A DNA stretch of 64,000 bases, from contig JAFBJZ010000411.1 in the NCBI GenBank assembly GCA_016785225.1, positions 1,664,001 through 1,728,000 on the forward strand, given 5' to 3'. Shown here piece after piece: positions 16,486-29,300 of this stretch (positions within the stretch are counted from its first letter, which is position 1; each line of letters begins with the position of its first letter). Source of the DNA: Psettodes erumei (taxonomy: Eukaryota > Chordata > Actinopteri > Pleuronectiformes > Psettodidae). Below the pieces are notes generated by a model that was not told the origin of the DNA, searched no databases, and saw nothing but the letters and a program-made list of their open reading frames with translations. Both the position numbers and the translations under genes were made by a program.

Positions 16486-19199
16486 GTATGACTTTAAAAT
16501 CACCACAAACTTTCCAGTTCATCCATCGTGCACCTTTTGCTAGATGTAGCGGAGACTGATATATGACGTTCATTGGTGTTTTGACAGATTTGGGAATGGA
16601 CGACGAAGGAGATGATGACCCAGTTCCCCTCCCTAATGTGAATGCCGCCATCCTCAAGAAGGTACAAAACACAAGGCACGCCACGCCGCACTAAAATCGA
16701 CTTTTCTCCACCGATCCCAAAAACAGTAGCCCGCATAGCCCTCGCATTGTGTTGTGCAGCCACTGGAAACAACGGCTCGGGAGCCGTTCACATTCAGTCA
16801 GAATGAAGCACAAACAATTGTTCCCTTTTGCCATGACTGATTTGTTCCTGTCAGGAAACCAGCTAAACATGGTTGTGGTAGCAGAAGGGTGTAAATGTTG
16901 TACACATTTGGATGCCCGGAATAAAGATGTGTGTATGTCTGCAGGTGATTCAGTGGTGCACTCATCACAAAGACGACCCTCCTCCTCCCGAGGACGACGA
17001 AAACAAGGAGAAGAGGACGGATGACATTCCTGTGTGGGACCAGGAGTTCCTCAAAGTGGACCAAGGCACTTTGTTTGAACTCATTCTGGTAAATGCACTG
17101 AACATTATATCACACTTGCATTCCATCCACCTTCATTTTCCCGAGAGCCTGACACGAGCCACAACCACAAACATAACATGCCGCTTCCCAACCCCTTATT
17201 TATACTTTAACTGCAAAGAAACATGTCATTTCATGGTTGACAAATGTAAGAACCCCACAACAAACACACACGCATGCACAGAGATGCCGGTTTGAACAGT
17301 GTTTCCTAACCAGAAGTTTGTGAGCATTACACCCCCATAGTATAAAGTTTTCCCCAGCATGTCTTACAGTGTGATTCTGAATACATTTACTGCAGTGCGC
17401 CCCCACTGTGGTATTCTCTTCTGCTCTTTCTGTCACCTACTTGTAAAACTGAACGTGCGCGTCTCCTCTTTCGTGGCCCTCCTCTCCCGCGCTCTGTTTA
17501 TTTGAGGCACTCATTTGGTTAGCAGAGATCTAAAAGTTGCTTAGCAACAGCCTGGGGCGACTGCTGCGGAAGAGGCTGGTTTTGGGAAAAGTCTCTTTGA
17601 TGGCGATAAACAACAGGGGAGCGACCTTGAACTTGGACGGCATTCCTTATGAGCAGAACATGTGACGGGTAACCTCGGCGTAGATTGGGAAATAGGTATT
17701 TGTGCCCCCTCGGGCTTCCTAGAAGTGACATACTAGTTGTTGTGTCTGTCACTTGAGATGATTTAACTCTGTGCTGTTCAAATGTGTTGACACGCACAAA
17801 GCCGGATGATGCTGAAGGGACGGGGGTGTCGGGGTAGCTCGGCAGGTGCCTGCTGCGCCATATGAAAATGAACGCGAGGCTCATCAGTGGCCACCAAACG
17901 GTGGATGTAAAGCAAAGTCTTATGATATTTTTACAATCATAGAAAGTTCGCAGACATTTTTTCAAATCAAGGGATCACAGATTCTGTTTGGTAAATAAAA
18001 AGTGGCTTTACTTTCATGCAGGGACACATTCCTGGGAGGTGACTTTGCGACGTGACTCAACCCAGACTTGGTTTTAATATGTGATCTGGGTAATGACATG
18101 TGACCTACGGGCCTGTGTATTTTCAGCCGGTGTTTATCTTTCATGCTATCTTGATTGCGCCTGCCTTGTTTGATTGAATCTGGACATCCAGTCGCGTGAC
18201 CAGGCCATGCCGTTAATGTTTATTTGCTACTACTTGTAGCTTCAGCCGCGTTTGCCTCGACTCGGCTCCCCGTCGATCACATTTGAATTCTTAAAGAGTT
18301 TCCACCCGGCCGAGCTCTGATCGCAGCCTCCGCCTCCCGGCGTGGTCCAGCCGATCCGATTGCGCTCTGATCACAATGCGCTGCCTGCGTTCATGATTTT
18401 CCTTATTTATCTTCACGCATTGTGATGCCTGAAATGATATCCAAACGCAATATGCAGGTTTATTAACAAGCCGTCAAGGGTAAGTTTTGATTTCCTTTTT
18501 CCCCATTAAACTGCTGAAGCGTTTGTCAGTCCTCCCTCCCCTGCTCATCCTCATCCCACCCTTGTCTTCTCTGTTTAGGCTGCCAACTATTTGGACATCA
18601 AAGGCCTGTTAGATGTCACTTGCAAGACGGTGGCCAACATGATTAAAGGCAAAACCCCCGAGGAGATCAGGAAGACTTTTAACATCAAAAATGATTTCAC
18701 AGAGGAGGAGGAAGCCCAGGTACTTACTCCGTCCGTCATCTGCCTTGTCAGAAAACAAAAATGGTCTCTACATGCGCCACTGGCAAAAGTGTTGGTGCAC
18801 CTCCTTTTTTCCCGTTCGTTACGGGGATAGCGTAATGTGTCAGTGTTTCTATAAATAAAGCACAGAAGAAAAGAAGATTTAAAAATACAATCTTAAATTT
18901 TTGACTTGTCGCTTGTGTTGCTCTCATAGTTTGCTTTGCTTTCACCTTCTGTCCAAGTTCCTCCCAAACCAGCTGGGTGGGGGTGAAGTCTAGAAACTGC
19001 AGCAGCGATCTAGTCCTTTTTGTTTAATGTTTTGAGTCATTATCTCGCCGTAATATTGGCAAACTCTGGACCGTTTGCGTTTATCCACTGGACCTGGAAG
19101 TGTTTACATTTTAACAAAGAAAGAAAATGGTTTCAGAAACTCTGTTCTTCCTCTCCTCCGCAGGTACGCAAAGAGAACCAGTGGTGTGAAGAGAAGTAA
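16389..19199 (+). CDS. skp1: S-phase kinase-associated protein 1, five coding exons
   Basis: Adaptor of SCF (SKP1-CUL1-F-box) E3 ubiquitin ligases; it links the cullin scaffold to F-box proteins such as beta-TrCP, SKP2 and FBXW7. Coding exons: 16389-16485, 16588-16661, 16945-17088, 18579-18719 and 19164-19199. The sum is 492 nt, giving 163 aa plus stop, the exact vertebrate length. The N-terminal BTB/POZ fold (about 1-70, MPTIKLQSSDG onward) is followed by the acidic linker DDPPPPEDDENKEK and the F-box-binding C-terminal helices ending NQWCEEK. The only difference I see from human SKP1 is S3T. The ATG comes four bases after the exon acceptor and gives the family N-terminus. The 5' neighbour is ppp2ca on the same strand; tcf7 converges from the right. 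Read-through of the last donor (18720) would give an alternative C-terminus. Confidence 0.98.
16588..16661 (+). CDS. skp1: skp1 coding exon 2
   Basis: Completes D33 and encodes LGMDDEGDDDPVPLPNV through AILKK, part of the BTB/POZ fold. Donor GTACAA. Confidence 0.97.
16945..17088 (+). CDS. skp1: skp1 coding exon 3
   Basis: Encodes VIQWCTHHKDD, the proline/acid-rich linker, and WDQEFLKVDQGTLFELIL: 48 codons, phase 0 at both ends. Donor GTAAAT. Confidence 0.97.
17089..18578 (+). other. skp1: skp1 intron between coding exons 3 and 4
   Basis: About 1.5 kb without recognisable genes or repeats. Open frames on the minus strand (17519-17965) resemble no known protein. Confidence 0.6.
18579..18719 (+). 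CDS. skp1: skp1 coding exon 4
   Basis: Encodes AANYLDIKGLLDVTCKTV through EEEEAQ, the F-box-contacting helices. The frame stays open past the donor to a stop at 18828-18830, so intron retention would replace the last 11 residues. Confidence 0.97.
19164..19199 (+). CDS. skp1: skp1 coding exon 5 (C-terminus)
   Basis: A short exon encoding VRKENQWCEEK and TAA. The acceptor follows a good CT-rich tract. Confidence 0.97.
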   Translation, partial: VRKENQWCEEK

Positions 19200-19461
19200 A
19201 GGAGGGAAGATCCTGCCAACACTACCACACTGAAAAGGATTGTCCCTTGTAACTGGTTGCACTGGCGTTGTTCATACTTGTTAATAATGACATTTAGTAT
19301 ATTTAGAGCCACATGCCCTCCCTTGTCCCCCTCCCTTAATTTCTGTATACCAATAGCATGATCATTTTAACTGGCCTGTGTGGTGTAATTAATTTAAAAA
19401 AAAAAAAAAAAAAAAAGCTTTTTTGTGTTTCCACACACACTCATGTTGTGTATTCACTTAA

Positions 19462-19467
19462 AATAAA
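19462..19467 (+). terminator. skp1: skp1 poly(A) signal 1
   Basis: AATAAA about 265 bases after the stop codon. Confidence 0.5.
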
Positions 19468-19592
19468 TAGTCCTGGTTTCATGGCTTTGTACCCTCAATG
19501 ATTTGGAGACACTCCCTTCGTATTTTCCCTCTTATTTACAATGGTTGTCTTTTTTACTGGACATGTTTGTTTTCTCTTAGGTTAATCGATGA

Positions 19593-19598
19593 AATAAA
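19593..19598 (+). terminator. skp1: skp1 poly(A) signal 2
   Basis: AATAAA followed within 10 bases by a T-rich stretch. Confidence 0.55.
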
Positions 19599-19908
19599 AT
19601 GGCTTTTTTTGACTATGGAAGTGAAAGGGTGAATGTTATTTTTTTTTTGCCCTGTAAATGAATTTTGTGTTTCTTCGTGAAACCATGTTAAAGAAGGGAG
19701 GGGTAGTTTGATATGAGGTCAGAGGTGGAAAAACGTTTTGGGTTGGGTTTTTTTTGTTTGCATAATGTCCTTTTGGACTTGAAGTACTTGTGCTGTCACA
19801 CAGTTTTGGGTGATTCATTCCTGATTCATGTTGTATTGAATAGGAACTGTTTCGGATAAGCTCTGATGCTGGGTTTATGGGATGGTCAAACATATACTGA
19901 AGGACTAA

Positions 19909-19914
19909 AATAAA
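19909..19914 (+). terminator. skp1: skp1 poly(A) signal 3 (distal)
   Basis: AATAAA followed by GTGTTGG/T-rich sequence near 19929-19945. It is the last candidate before the converging tcf7 gene. Confidence 0.5.
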
Positions 19915-19999
19915 ACATGTAAAATGGTCAGTGTTGGTATTTTCTCTTGAAGGCGCCGAGGAGCGTTTGTCTTCTCGAACTTTCCTTTAATCACAGTAG

Positions 20000-22075
20000 A
20001 CTTGGGACAAGATGTTTGAAACACTTTTAATACAATAAAAAACAACCCATCAGTAATACATCAGAGGCGTTCGAGGCGTTAAAAAATACAAAAGACATGT
20101 TAGAGGCGTTCAAACTACGGGCGTGAACGTCATCGGAAATAAAACGAGCTATTTCTAGCACAAGAGCGCTCCCTGCTGGGGGGAAAACGGATTTGCTGTA
20201 CAGAAGCTCTGCCTACAGTTTGTCCAGAGTTGTAAGCCGAGCTCTGAAGCTGCGGGCAGAACAGAAAAAAAAACTCAAGCCATTTTAGTCCTAACGTCTT
20301 TCTTGTTACATTAAAGTTGGAACATGCACAGGTTGAGAACATAAGATATCGTTGGAATGCTGCTGCAGTAACACGACCATTATTTAAAAAAAAAAATCTG
20401 CACAAACACAAAATGTATTGCTTTAAGAAACGGTGAAAACTATTTTTTTTTAGTTGTTTCATTTTTTTTTTTACATAAAAACATATAAAAGTTTAATTAT
20501 AATAGGTAATTCCAACATTTATAAAACTTTACAACACAATGCAATATAATAGTACCCATTTGGTCTCAGATTAGTTCATGGAGCTGCAAAATGTTCAGTC
20601 AAAGGAAAAACACCCCCCCTCCCCCCACCAGCAACAACATCTGACCTTTTAAAAAACAAACAAACATGAGATTTACACAAAAATACGCCCCCCCCACACA
20701 CACACCAAAATAAGAGAACAAAAATATAAAAGTCATCTAAGCAGGGGACTGACAGCCTGAAAGTGCCTAAAAGAAACATGGAATTCTCATTTATAATTAT
20801 GAAATGTTTGTGTGTGTGTATTTATATAAAAAATGTTTGGAAATGTCATGAAACAGAACTGAACTCTTCAGAGCTGAGGTTGTGCTGGTCAGGCTGGCTG
20901 GTTGTCGGCCTCTGCTCCCCCCTTGTGGATTCTATGCTTTAGTCTCGGTAACTGCGTGGTTGGATGGTGAGAGCGTCTCCTGTCGTCACTGCGGGGCCCT
21001 TACTCGGCACTTACTCCTTTGTGTCGTACATCTGCAGTTTTGTAGGTCTGCGTTGATGTGGTTCAATGATTAAGAGCTCATTTGCGAAACATGTTCTGAT
21101 TGCCTTTGGTGGTCAAAGCGTAGGGGGTCAGCTGTAATGCAAACAAACAAACAGGGGGAAAAAAGCAGCGCCAGGGGAGTGATGAGTCACTTACGAAATT
21201 GTTTCTCAGAGACAGAGCCGTCCTCGAGGTAAAACTAATCACTTTAGCGGAGCTGGATTGCAGCTGATTGGAGCCCGAGAACCATTTGTTGTGTCCTCCA
21301 GATTAATTTTGCCTTCAGTGCAGGCCTGCCTCCGCAGGACTGGAACTGTGTGGTCTGGGGCTGGCTGAGTTTCAGCCACTGATTCAAGGAGCTGGAAACC
21401 TCCACGCTGAGCCGTTGCCTTCTCTCCCAAACGAGACGGGAGTTCTCCTCACGGGGCTCAGTTGCTCTTGGCCGAACGTCCAAATCGGCGATTCGCCAAA
21501 ATGAACGACTTAAGAGTATGAACTGTGGTGAAGACACGCTGGACGGCCGGTGAACGGTTGCGCGTATATTTCTCTTTTTTTTTTGCATCTTTAGCAGCCT
21601 CTTCCAATGGTTAACGCTAACCTGGGAACAATCATCTGATTAACAACATGTCCAGTTCGGTAACAGCGGCTGCTCGGTGGTTTCGATCATGCGTTATACT
21701 TCCCAGTCACTGGTGAACCGCAGATTTGGTGACTACGACGGGGGTTTACGTGTTATTTCCAGTCTTTAAGGCTGACGAGGATTTCCTGAATGCTTGATTA
21801 AAGACCTGACCACGTGAAGGAGGCTTTGTGAGGGACTGGGTAGCTAACTACCTCGTTGACCTGTTAGCGATGTACGTTTGGAGAAACCGGCCTCTGAACA
21901 CGGCTAATATCTAATCGTGGGGGGAACGCAGCAGGGTAGATGTCGGGGCCCCACCATCGGTGGTCAACAAACCGAACAGACACGTGCGAGAGTGAGGCCT
22001 GATGAGGAGGGAGGTCTTCGCGCCTCTGGGGCAGAAAGCCGAGGCGAGCGGGCCGGAGTGATCACTGAGTCTCTG
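20000..22075 (-). other. tcf7: tcf7 3' untranslated region (E-type end)
   Basis: About 2 kb after the tcf7 stop without a supportable coding exon. No minus-strand AATAAA is seen; the variant ATTAAA occurs (as TTTAAT on the plus strand) at 20026-20031 and 19986-19991, close to the skp1 end. The extent is therefore inferred. An alternative tcf7 terminal exon inside it cannot be excluded. Confidence 0.45.
20026..20031 (-). terminator. tcf7: Candidate variant poly(A) signal of tcf7
   Basis: ATTAAA on the minus strand, about 2.05 kb downstream of the stop codon. It would place the transcript end about 80 bases from the last skp1 signal. Confidence 0.3.
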
Positions 22076-22454
22076 TTAGCACTTTAAGAGAAAGTCCCGC
22101 GGCCTTGGCGGCGGACAGCGCCGCGCCGCCGAGCTGTGCGTCCGCTTGCCGGACAGTTCCGGCTGCGCGTGGGCGTGTCTGGTCGCGGGCTGCCGGAGCT
22201 CGCCGCGCTTGCCGGCCGACTGCCCCGGGGGCGTGTGTGTGTGCGAGCGCGTGTGCGGAGACAAGGGGAGGCGCGTCGGCGGGGAGGTGGGCGGCGGGGA
22301 GCAGCCTGGGGAAGGGGGGAGCTGGCGCTGGTGCTGGTAGAGAGGGTGGCGGGCGGGGGAAGAGGAGGGGGGAGAGTCTATAGCACTTAAATCTGAAGAA
22401 GTTGGGCTGGGGCAGCCTCCTCCTTGAAGGTAGCGAATGCACTTCTTTTTCCTC
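22076..22454 (-). CDS. tcf7: tcf7 last coding exon: end of C-clamp and E-type tail
   Basis: After acceptor CCCTAG it completes R273, then RKKKCIRYLQGGGC gives the fourth C-clamp cysteine (C278). A tail rich in Pro, Ser, Arg and His ends FLLKC before TAA (22076-22078). The frame is fixed by the C-clamp. The tail is extremely GC-rich and does not resemble the human E-tail after about 20 residues. Confidence 0.85.
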
Positions 22455-23353
22455 CTAGGGACAGTCAGAGAGAGTTATCTGTGAATAAAGTGTGGATGGT
22501 AAACGTCAGCAGGCGTCAGTGAAGATGCATCACGCACACTAAGGTCAACGAACAGGCAGACATACTGTGTGGCCATCACAACAACAGAAAACTGTTAGTC
22601 TGTGTACATCTGTACGTGAGTGAGAACGTTAGCTAGCTAGCTAGCTAGCTTTCCCCCATCTGCTCACAGTCGTCATGCTAATCGCGCTAAGCTAAATCTT
22701 CAGGCTTTAGCTCTGTAATTAAAGTTGAACTATTTGCCTCACAGAAGGGAATTTATACTTGTGTCGGCTACTGCAAACATCACTGAGCATTGATAGTTAT
22801 TTTGATTTATTGAGCACCGTTAGCTTTAAACCAGGGACTCCTCAAAATAAGAGAACTCAAACACCACTAAGTAGTATCTACTGCATGGAAGTTTTTCTTT
22901 CATCCGCTCCACGTTCGCCATCCTCCCGGTCTGCACCAAACATGCATCCGTCTAATATGCAAACAGCGGCGACGTGCTGTGCTCAAGTGAGGTGTTGTAC
23001 TTAAAAGCAGACTTTTGTACCGCCGAGCGCAGCATCAAAGCAGTTAACAGGATCCCATGATCATTACCAGAATATGATATGAGTCACCAGGTCTAACCGC
23101 AAGGAAAGGCGCTGGGCCATATTTAGAGAGGGGGAGAGGGGGAGGAAGAGTGCAACAGAAAGTGATTTCTAAATGTTAGAGTTCACCATCAAAAGGCGCC
23201 CGTTACCACATCGCATGAATGGAGAAAGTTGAAAGCAGATGGGCATGAGAACGCTGTCAAATGCAGAGCTGCAGGGAGTGTGTATGTGCGCTGAGCTGTG
23301 GTGATAAGGATTTGCTCTAACCACATTCACCCCCCTTTGTTCTCTCAAACCGA

Positions 23354-23388
<35 letters not shown>

Positions 23389-26300
23389 ATTTCCATGACG
23401 TGATGGTGGGGAAGACGATGGGGTTGCTACAGTCCCGCTGTGGTACAAGCTTTTTCTGCGGAACCACACAGATCCCTGACTCCTGCAGCGGCGCTGTCGA
23501 CCGTTGTCTACTGTAAATCCTGCTGTGACTCAAACAGAACTGGCGACAGGCCTCTTTCTGATGATTTATATTGCGCCGTTACTGCTTTATTACAGAGAAT
23601 GAGAACTTAGATTGTGGCAATTTTAAGAAAAGGCCTGGGGAAAAAAACAAAAACACTTGGATCCAAGTTAGCTCCTGCTAAAAGTAAGCTGGATGCACAG
23701 CTTTGGAAAATAAATAAATCTCTTGTATCCCAGCATAACCTAATATATGAAATCTTTCTTTAGAATCAGAGCTTTTGCTACGTCAACTTACAGTAAAAGG
23801 TTGAAGTATTTTGTGACCTTTTACATCACAGGTTGCAAATCGGTATCAGTTGCTGATGATAATGCCCTGCTTTCCTTTCTCTTTTTAGCTCCAACATGAC
23901 CTGAATTTACAAGGAGAAATAACGACCTGAATGTTTGGGCTTTTTTTTCCATCTAGGGATGTCAGACTTTTAGGAATTTTATGATGCAAACTCGTCTGAA
24001 ATCGTTAATCTGTCAGAAAATGTGAAGTTGCCAAGGAGCGAAATAAAAGGCCAGATTTTTGTGCGGCAAACAAAAGCTAGTAGAGGTCAGCGTAGAAGAG
24101 GCTATATTTGGATGTCTCTGCCTGACATCGCTCCTCTGACATGCAGATAGGTACGTGCCAGGTTACCACTCTGCAAACAATCCACGTTTATGGCTACAGG
24201 GGTTCTTTTGGCAGAGCAGCGAGTTAGTCACAGGCGGGCATGCGGAGCTCAGGTGGGATTTTCAGGCAGTTTCTGCAGGTGGAGCTGGTCTTGAGGCAAG
24301 CAATGAGATCATTGTTTTGGTGGAGGGGGGCTTGGTAAGTTCAATTCAATAGATAATGTAAGAAGAATGAAAAGTTCCAAAAGGTTAGGAGAGGAGACGT
24401 CGCTTGTTAGCGTGATCCAATTGATGACATCACTATTAATACCTCCAGAGCAGCTCTGCCTTTGAGAAACGTTTGAGTTACTAAGGCTGAACTCGGACAG
24501 AAATGAAGCACTGACGAACGGATGGTTGGATGGGAGGGGGTGGAGGAGGAGACGAGGAGTTTGCTGGGATTGCAGCAGCGCGGTGCTAGGGAGTGGGTGG
24601 GCGTGGACGTTCGGTACACACCTGCAGGGACCGCACCAGTCCGTTTGTTGGTTGAGGCCGAAGCGAGCCCGGCATTTCTTAGGAGAGCCCGGGTCTGAGC
24701 ACAATGCACAGCATGCACAAAACAGGAAGGTGGGGGACGGAGAGGACCAGAAGAAAGAGAGAAAAAAAAGGTTAGAGGGAGAAATAAGGACGGAAGAAGA
24801 GGAGAGAGAGACACGAGAGCTCGTTGGGGGCGGGGGAAAGCGCTGACAGGGCAGTCCGGTCGGAGAGAACTGTTAGTAGCTGGTTACAGCGCAGCAAAAA
24901 CATCAGCGACCCCCAGAATAACCATCCGACAAAGACACATCCTGGAAACAGGCTGTTAAGGCATACAAAGAGATACAGGCAGACTCGGCGAGGGCGGCCA
25001 TGCTGCGGCACTCGGTTAGTACAGGCTCTTTATGAGGACGCAGAACAGTAAAACCTACTGCTTTACCTTCAGGAGGTCAGTGTTCCTGAAATCCAGAAAG
25101 ACACTTTCCTGTTTCGCTGTTTGACACTTGAGATAAACATTAGGATTGGATTTGGTCTCTGTCGGCCGCGTGACCGCTTTTTAATCGGAGCGTAGCTTCA
25201 GTCCAGGAGCAGGAGGCTAGTCAGATCCCGCTTCATTCATGCGTCGCCATCAGTGGCTCATTCATCAGCTGCTACTACCAACACTCACAGACATCTGTGT
25301 TCTCCTGCCGACCTCTTAAACGCAGTAGCTGGCCTGCACGCTGCTTAAGATTTGCATTATTTAGGTTTACTCTGGAGGTTTTGTGCTAATGCTAGTTACC
25401 GCTGCAGCATCGCCATGAGCGCTCATGCACACTACTGAGGACACGTGGAGGACTTCAGTGTGCGTGTTTTTTTTTTTCTCGCCGCTTCACTGGTTTAGGA
25501 TAACAGGTGAGAAAAATATTTTTGAGGGAAAACCACTCAGACGTCTGGCTGACGTTTTCAACTGAAAGCGGCTGAGATGAAGACGTAAGGTTTTGTGCAA
25601 CGGGGGATCAGAACGTTTGTAATTCAGGTTATGTGGAAAGCAAGAGTGGGTGGGTGGTTTGACGTGAGAGGCACATCCTGCCTCGAAGACGCCAAGAATG
25701 CCGTGCGACGGAGCGCCAACGCAAGTTCAAGCTCTGCTGAGTTCTCTCAAACACTTTGGAGGATTAAATCCAGGCTGTCTGATTCCTCGCATGTGAGGGA
25801 AAACATGGAGTCACGGTGCTGGTGACGAGAGGAGCGCGAGATGTTTTGTGACTGGGTGTTTACCTGTGTTGGAGTCCTGCTGCTTCTCCCTTTTTCTCCT
25901 CTTCTTCTTGCCCTGTTGAAAAAAGAGAAAAAAAAATCCCACAGAGACATGAGTCCGGCTGAGCCTTTGAAACGACAGAATTGTTATGAAGTCACGATCG
26001 GGGCGGGAAATTATTGGCAGATTTTTGTATATATCCAGTTCCTCTGGTTTGTCTCAGGCAGGATAACAAACTTTGATGAGCTATCGATGGGTTCCTCGTG
26101 AAGATCGCGGGTTTATAACATATATTATTTCTTATTTACTACTCTACATCACCGTTTGAGGGTGACGTTAAAAAGCGAACGCTCGTGACGCCAGCCGGAA
26201 GCCCGCACTGCATGAAAAAGCTTGAAAAAGTTGGTTACGTGACGTGTCAATCGACTGTAAGTACGAAGTTAAGAGCAGAGAACAGGCGACTATCGACTTC

Positions 26301-29300
26301 AGCGCTTCACGAAAGCAAGGGGGAGAAAAAAGCAAAAGAAAAAAAAAAGAGTGTACTTTGCATGGCCGAGGTCCTCGCGAACACCGTTCATGCAAAAAAA
26401 TGTGGCATTTTGGGATCACCTCAGACCCCCCCCCCCCGCGTGTTCACGTTTCACCGTCTCCGGGGTGAATGCGCTGTGCGGCCGAGGAGATAAACATCAG
26501 AGCTGTTCGCACCGATTGCTGCGAAGGAGGAGCGAGGCCTCACATTTTGGCGCTGCGAAGGATGTGGGCAAAAAAAAAAAAAAAAAAAAATCTCCCGCCT
26601 ACGCATCGAGCGTCTGCCCTCCTCAGCTCGCCGTCGGCGTTGCGTCTGCGTGCGGTTATAACAACTCCTCTTGCAACTGCGCCTCTCTGAAGCTCTGCGT
26701 CTGTGGGCGTGAGTGGATGTGTGTGTGACCCTGTGTGTGTGTGCGCTATATGTAGTTTTTTTTTTTTTTTTTTATAGGCGCGAGTCAGAGGAGAGACCCT
26801 CCACAGCTGCGGGGGCGATATGTGGAACTTCGCTTCCTGTTTTGCTGCTCGGTCCAGTGACTGTTCAGTTTGTTGTTTTTTTTTTTTTTTTTCAATCTTC
26901 GAGGCGATGGGGAGCGAAGCGGTTTCACGAAATTCTTAAGAAATGCTTCTTTACGTGTCGCGCTCACGTAGAGATTAGAGAGCGTATGTCTCTGGGTATA
27001 GAGAGTTGCCTCCATACATAGGGTGTGCCCTGCAGACTGTTGCTCTGCACCTACAAAGTATTTGGGAGTATTAAAGAGTAATAAAGTATTGAGTATTTTG
27101 AGGAAAAAAAAAAACACCACAATGCCGTGGCACAGTACGTTGCTGATGCTGAATGATCACAGGTCATGAAGCCCGTTGGGTTCCTGTCACTATCATGAGA
27201 AAAAAGGTTAAACATGCAGTATAAAGCTGACTGCCCAGTGCCCCTATTGCCCCCCACCCCCGTAGTTACACACAGTTTAAGCAAATACCATACTTGTAAG
27301 TGTGATGCCAAGTGAGGAGAGAGTTTAGATTAGCCCACAGGAACCAAGCAAACAGAATCTACAGTGTTATGCTGCACTAAAAAGCTCCATGCACACAGCG
27401 GTAGCTCCTCCACCTATGATCACAGTTCATCAGAGCGCTGGTTTTAACATACGATCCACACGGAATGGCACAACTTCGCCGCGCGCCGCTCTGTCGGGCG
27501 GAAAAACGAGATAAAAACGAACGTGGGCCGCTACAGAAACAAGACGAGTGCGGCACAGAGAGCAGCGGAGATACTGCGCATCCAGTGGGTCTACAAGAAG
27601 CAGCCTGTCTCACCGCCGAGGCTCGCCATCCACCGGATCACGCCACACCGGCTCCATTTACCGACAGGAACCCGTTACTCGTCACAGGATTTACTTTGGC
27701 CTGGATCTATTAGAGGAGCAAGCTACTCACTCGCCACTACGTGCTACGTGCCAAAAGATCGTGTTTCTGTGCCGTCGCACCTCGTGTTGTTGTTTGTCTA
27801 GCTGTAGGGATAAAATTAAGGTGCCGTACTCTAAAGGGATGCCCACGACAAAAAAAAAAAAAAAAAAACAGAGGAAAAAAAAACAAAAGCCAGCGAGGCA
27901 GGGAGGCCAGCCATGCGGCCCTGCTTTCTGTTAGTTGAGCAAAACGGGTTGATTTATACCTCTGTGTGATTCAGTGTTTTGCAGCTTGACTGTGTGGTAG
28001 CCGCTACCAATGTGCGCCAAAGTGAGCAGTACCCGCGACTGACCAATCAGATTTTGCTTTTTTGCGGCTGCTGTCGTTTGTTTTTGAGGCTGAATTGTGT
28101 GAGGCGCTAAGACTTTTGGGAAGGTGCATGCAAAAAAAAAAACAAACAACCTTGCACAGGAGTACCCGCAACCCCCTTTCATGCAGCTCTGCACATACTC
28201 AGTTTTTTCTTCCCCCACCACAGAGGCATAAATCCACCATAAGATGTGTCCCTACCCAATCAGCTTTACTCTTTTCCCCTGCGACCCCGCTAAGGCCCGC
28301 CTCCTGCAAGAGTTCGACAGCAAACTGACAAGTGAGAGGCACACAGCAGCCCAGACACAGCATATCCCCCAACACATTAGAATGCATGCACCACACACGT
28401 TTGATTTAACTCTGTATTCTGAGAAAACTCATTGAATGAATCCATGCCACGCTGTGCCACGTTTTATGGCTTCTGACTGACAGGCCCGGGAGCCAATAAT
28501 CATGCAGGTTGTTGAGGCAGTAGCCTGTCGGTGCAGTATTTATTTCAGCACTGAGGTAGGAACAACGAAATGTGATCAAACCCAGTTTATTGAATTGGTT
28601 CTGTTCTGTTTTTTGTTTTTGCTTTTTTTTCATCTCGCCTTTATCGACAGGGGATCGAACCAGGGAGAAAAGAAGTCGAGCGGTCGCAGCTGGTCGCTGG
28701 TGTTTATTTCGCCACTTTGTGAGTTTATTAAATGAAACTCAGCATTTGGTGAGTTTGGAGAGTCACTATTAATGTGAGCGATCAAACGTTCATTCTCGTT
28801 CTTATTTCAAATTCATTCCACAAATAGTAGCTGAACAATTAATTGTGCGTTTGAGCATTTTGTAGCTGTCTTCACCACAAGAAAACCGTGTTTCCTGCAA
28901 ACTGTGGTGAATCAATATAAAAGGTAAAAAACTTGTAAATTTAACTGATTATGTTTATAACTGAATAGCTTCACAGTTATTATTATTTTAGGTATTTAAA
29001 AAAAACCCAACAAGTTACTACGCTATTCTACTCTTACACTTCCGTTTGCTACAAGCTCAGTGTTGTAACCATGGCAACCGAATGACTTCTTTACTCCAGG
29101 GACGTTCCCATGACAACCCAAGTATAAAATTCATGACTTTTCCACAGTTTTTGCATGACAAAGTAGAGAGTGCCTCCTCAACCTAAAAAACATTACATCT
29201 TCCTGGTTTTGCTTTTGTAATGAGCTCAGGAAAAACATTTTTTTTTTTTTCCTCTCTCGTGGTTTACACTGATGTAGCACCAGGGGCTTTAAATGGAAAC

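Larger units (their letters stand above)
19200..19930 (+). other. skp1: skp1 3' untranslated region
   Basis: Non-coding, with an A-rich run at about 19395-19416 and poly(A) signals at 19462-19467, 19593-19598 and 19909-19914. The three signals suggest alternative 3' ends. A further AATAAA at 20034 would run into the tcf7 3' region. Confidence 0.7.

Noticed and set aside
21239..21588. Alternative tcf7 terminal exon in the 3' region
   Set aside because: The open frames do not match any TCF7 tail and lack a convincing acceptor in phase.
28630..28680. tRNA gene (exact GGTTCGATCCC on the minus strand)
   Set aside because: No A box, no cloverleaf; possibly a SINE fragment but no element could be delimited.
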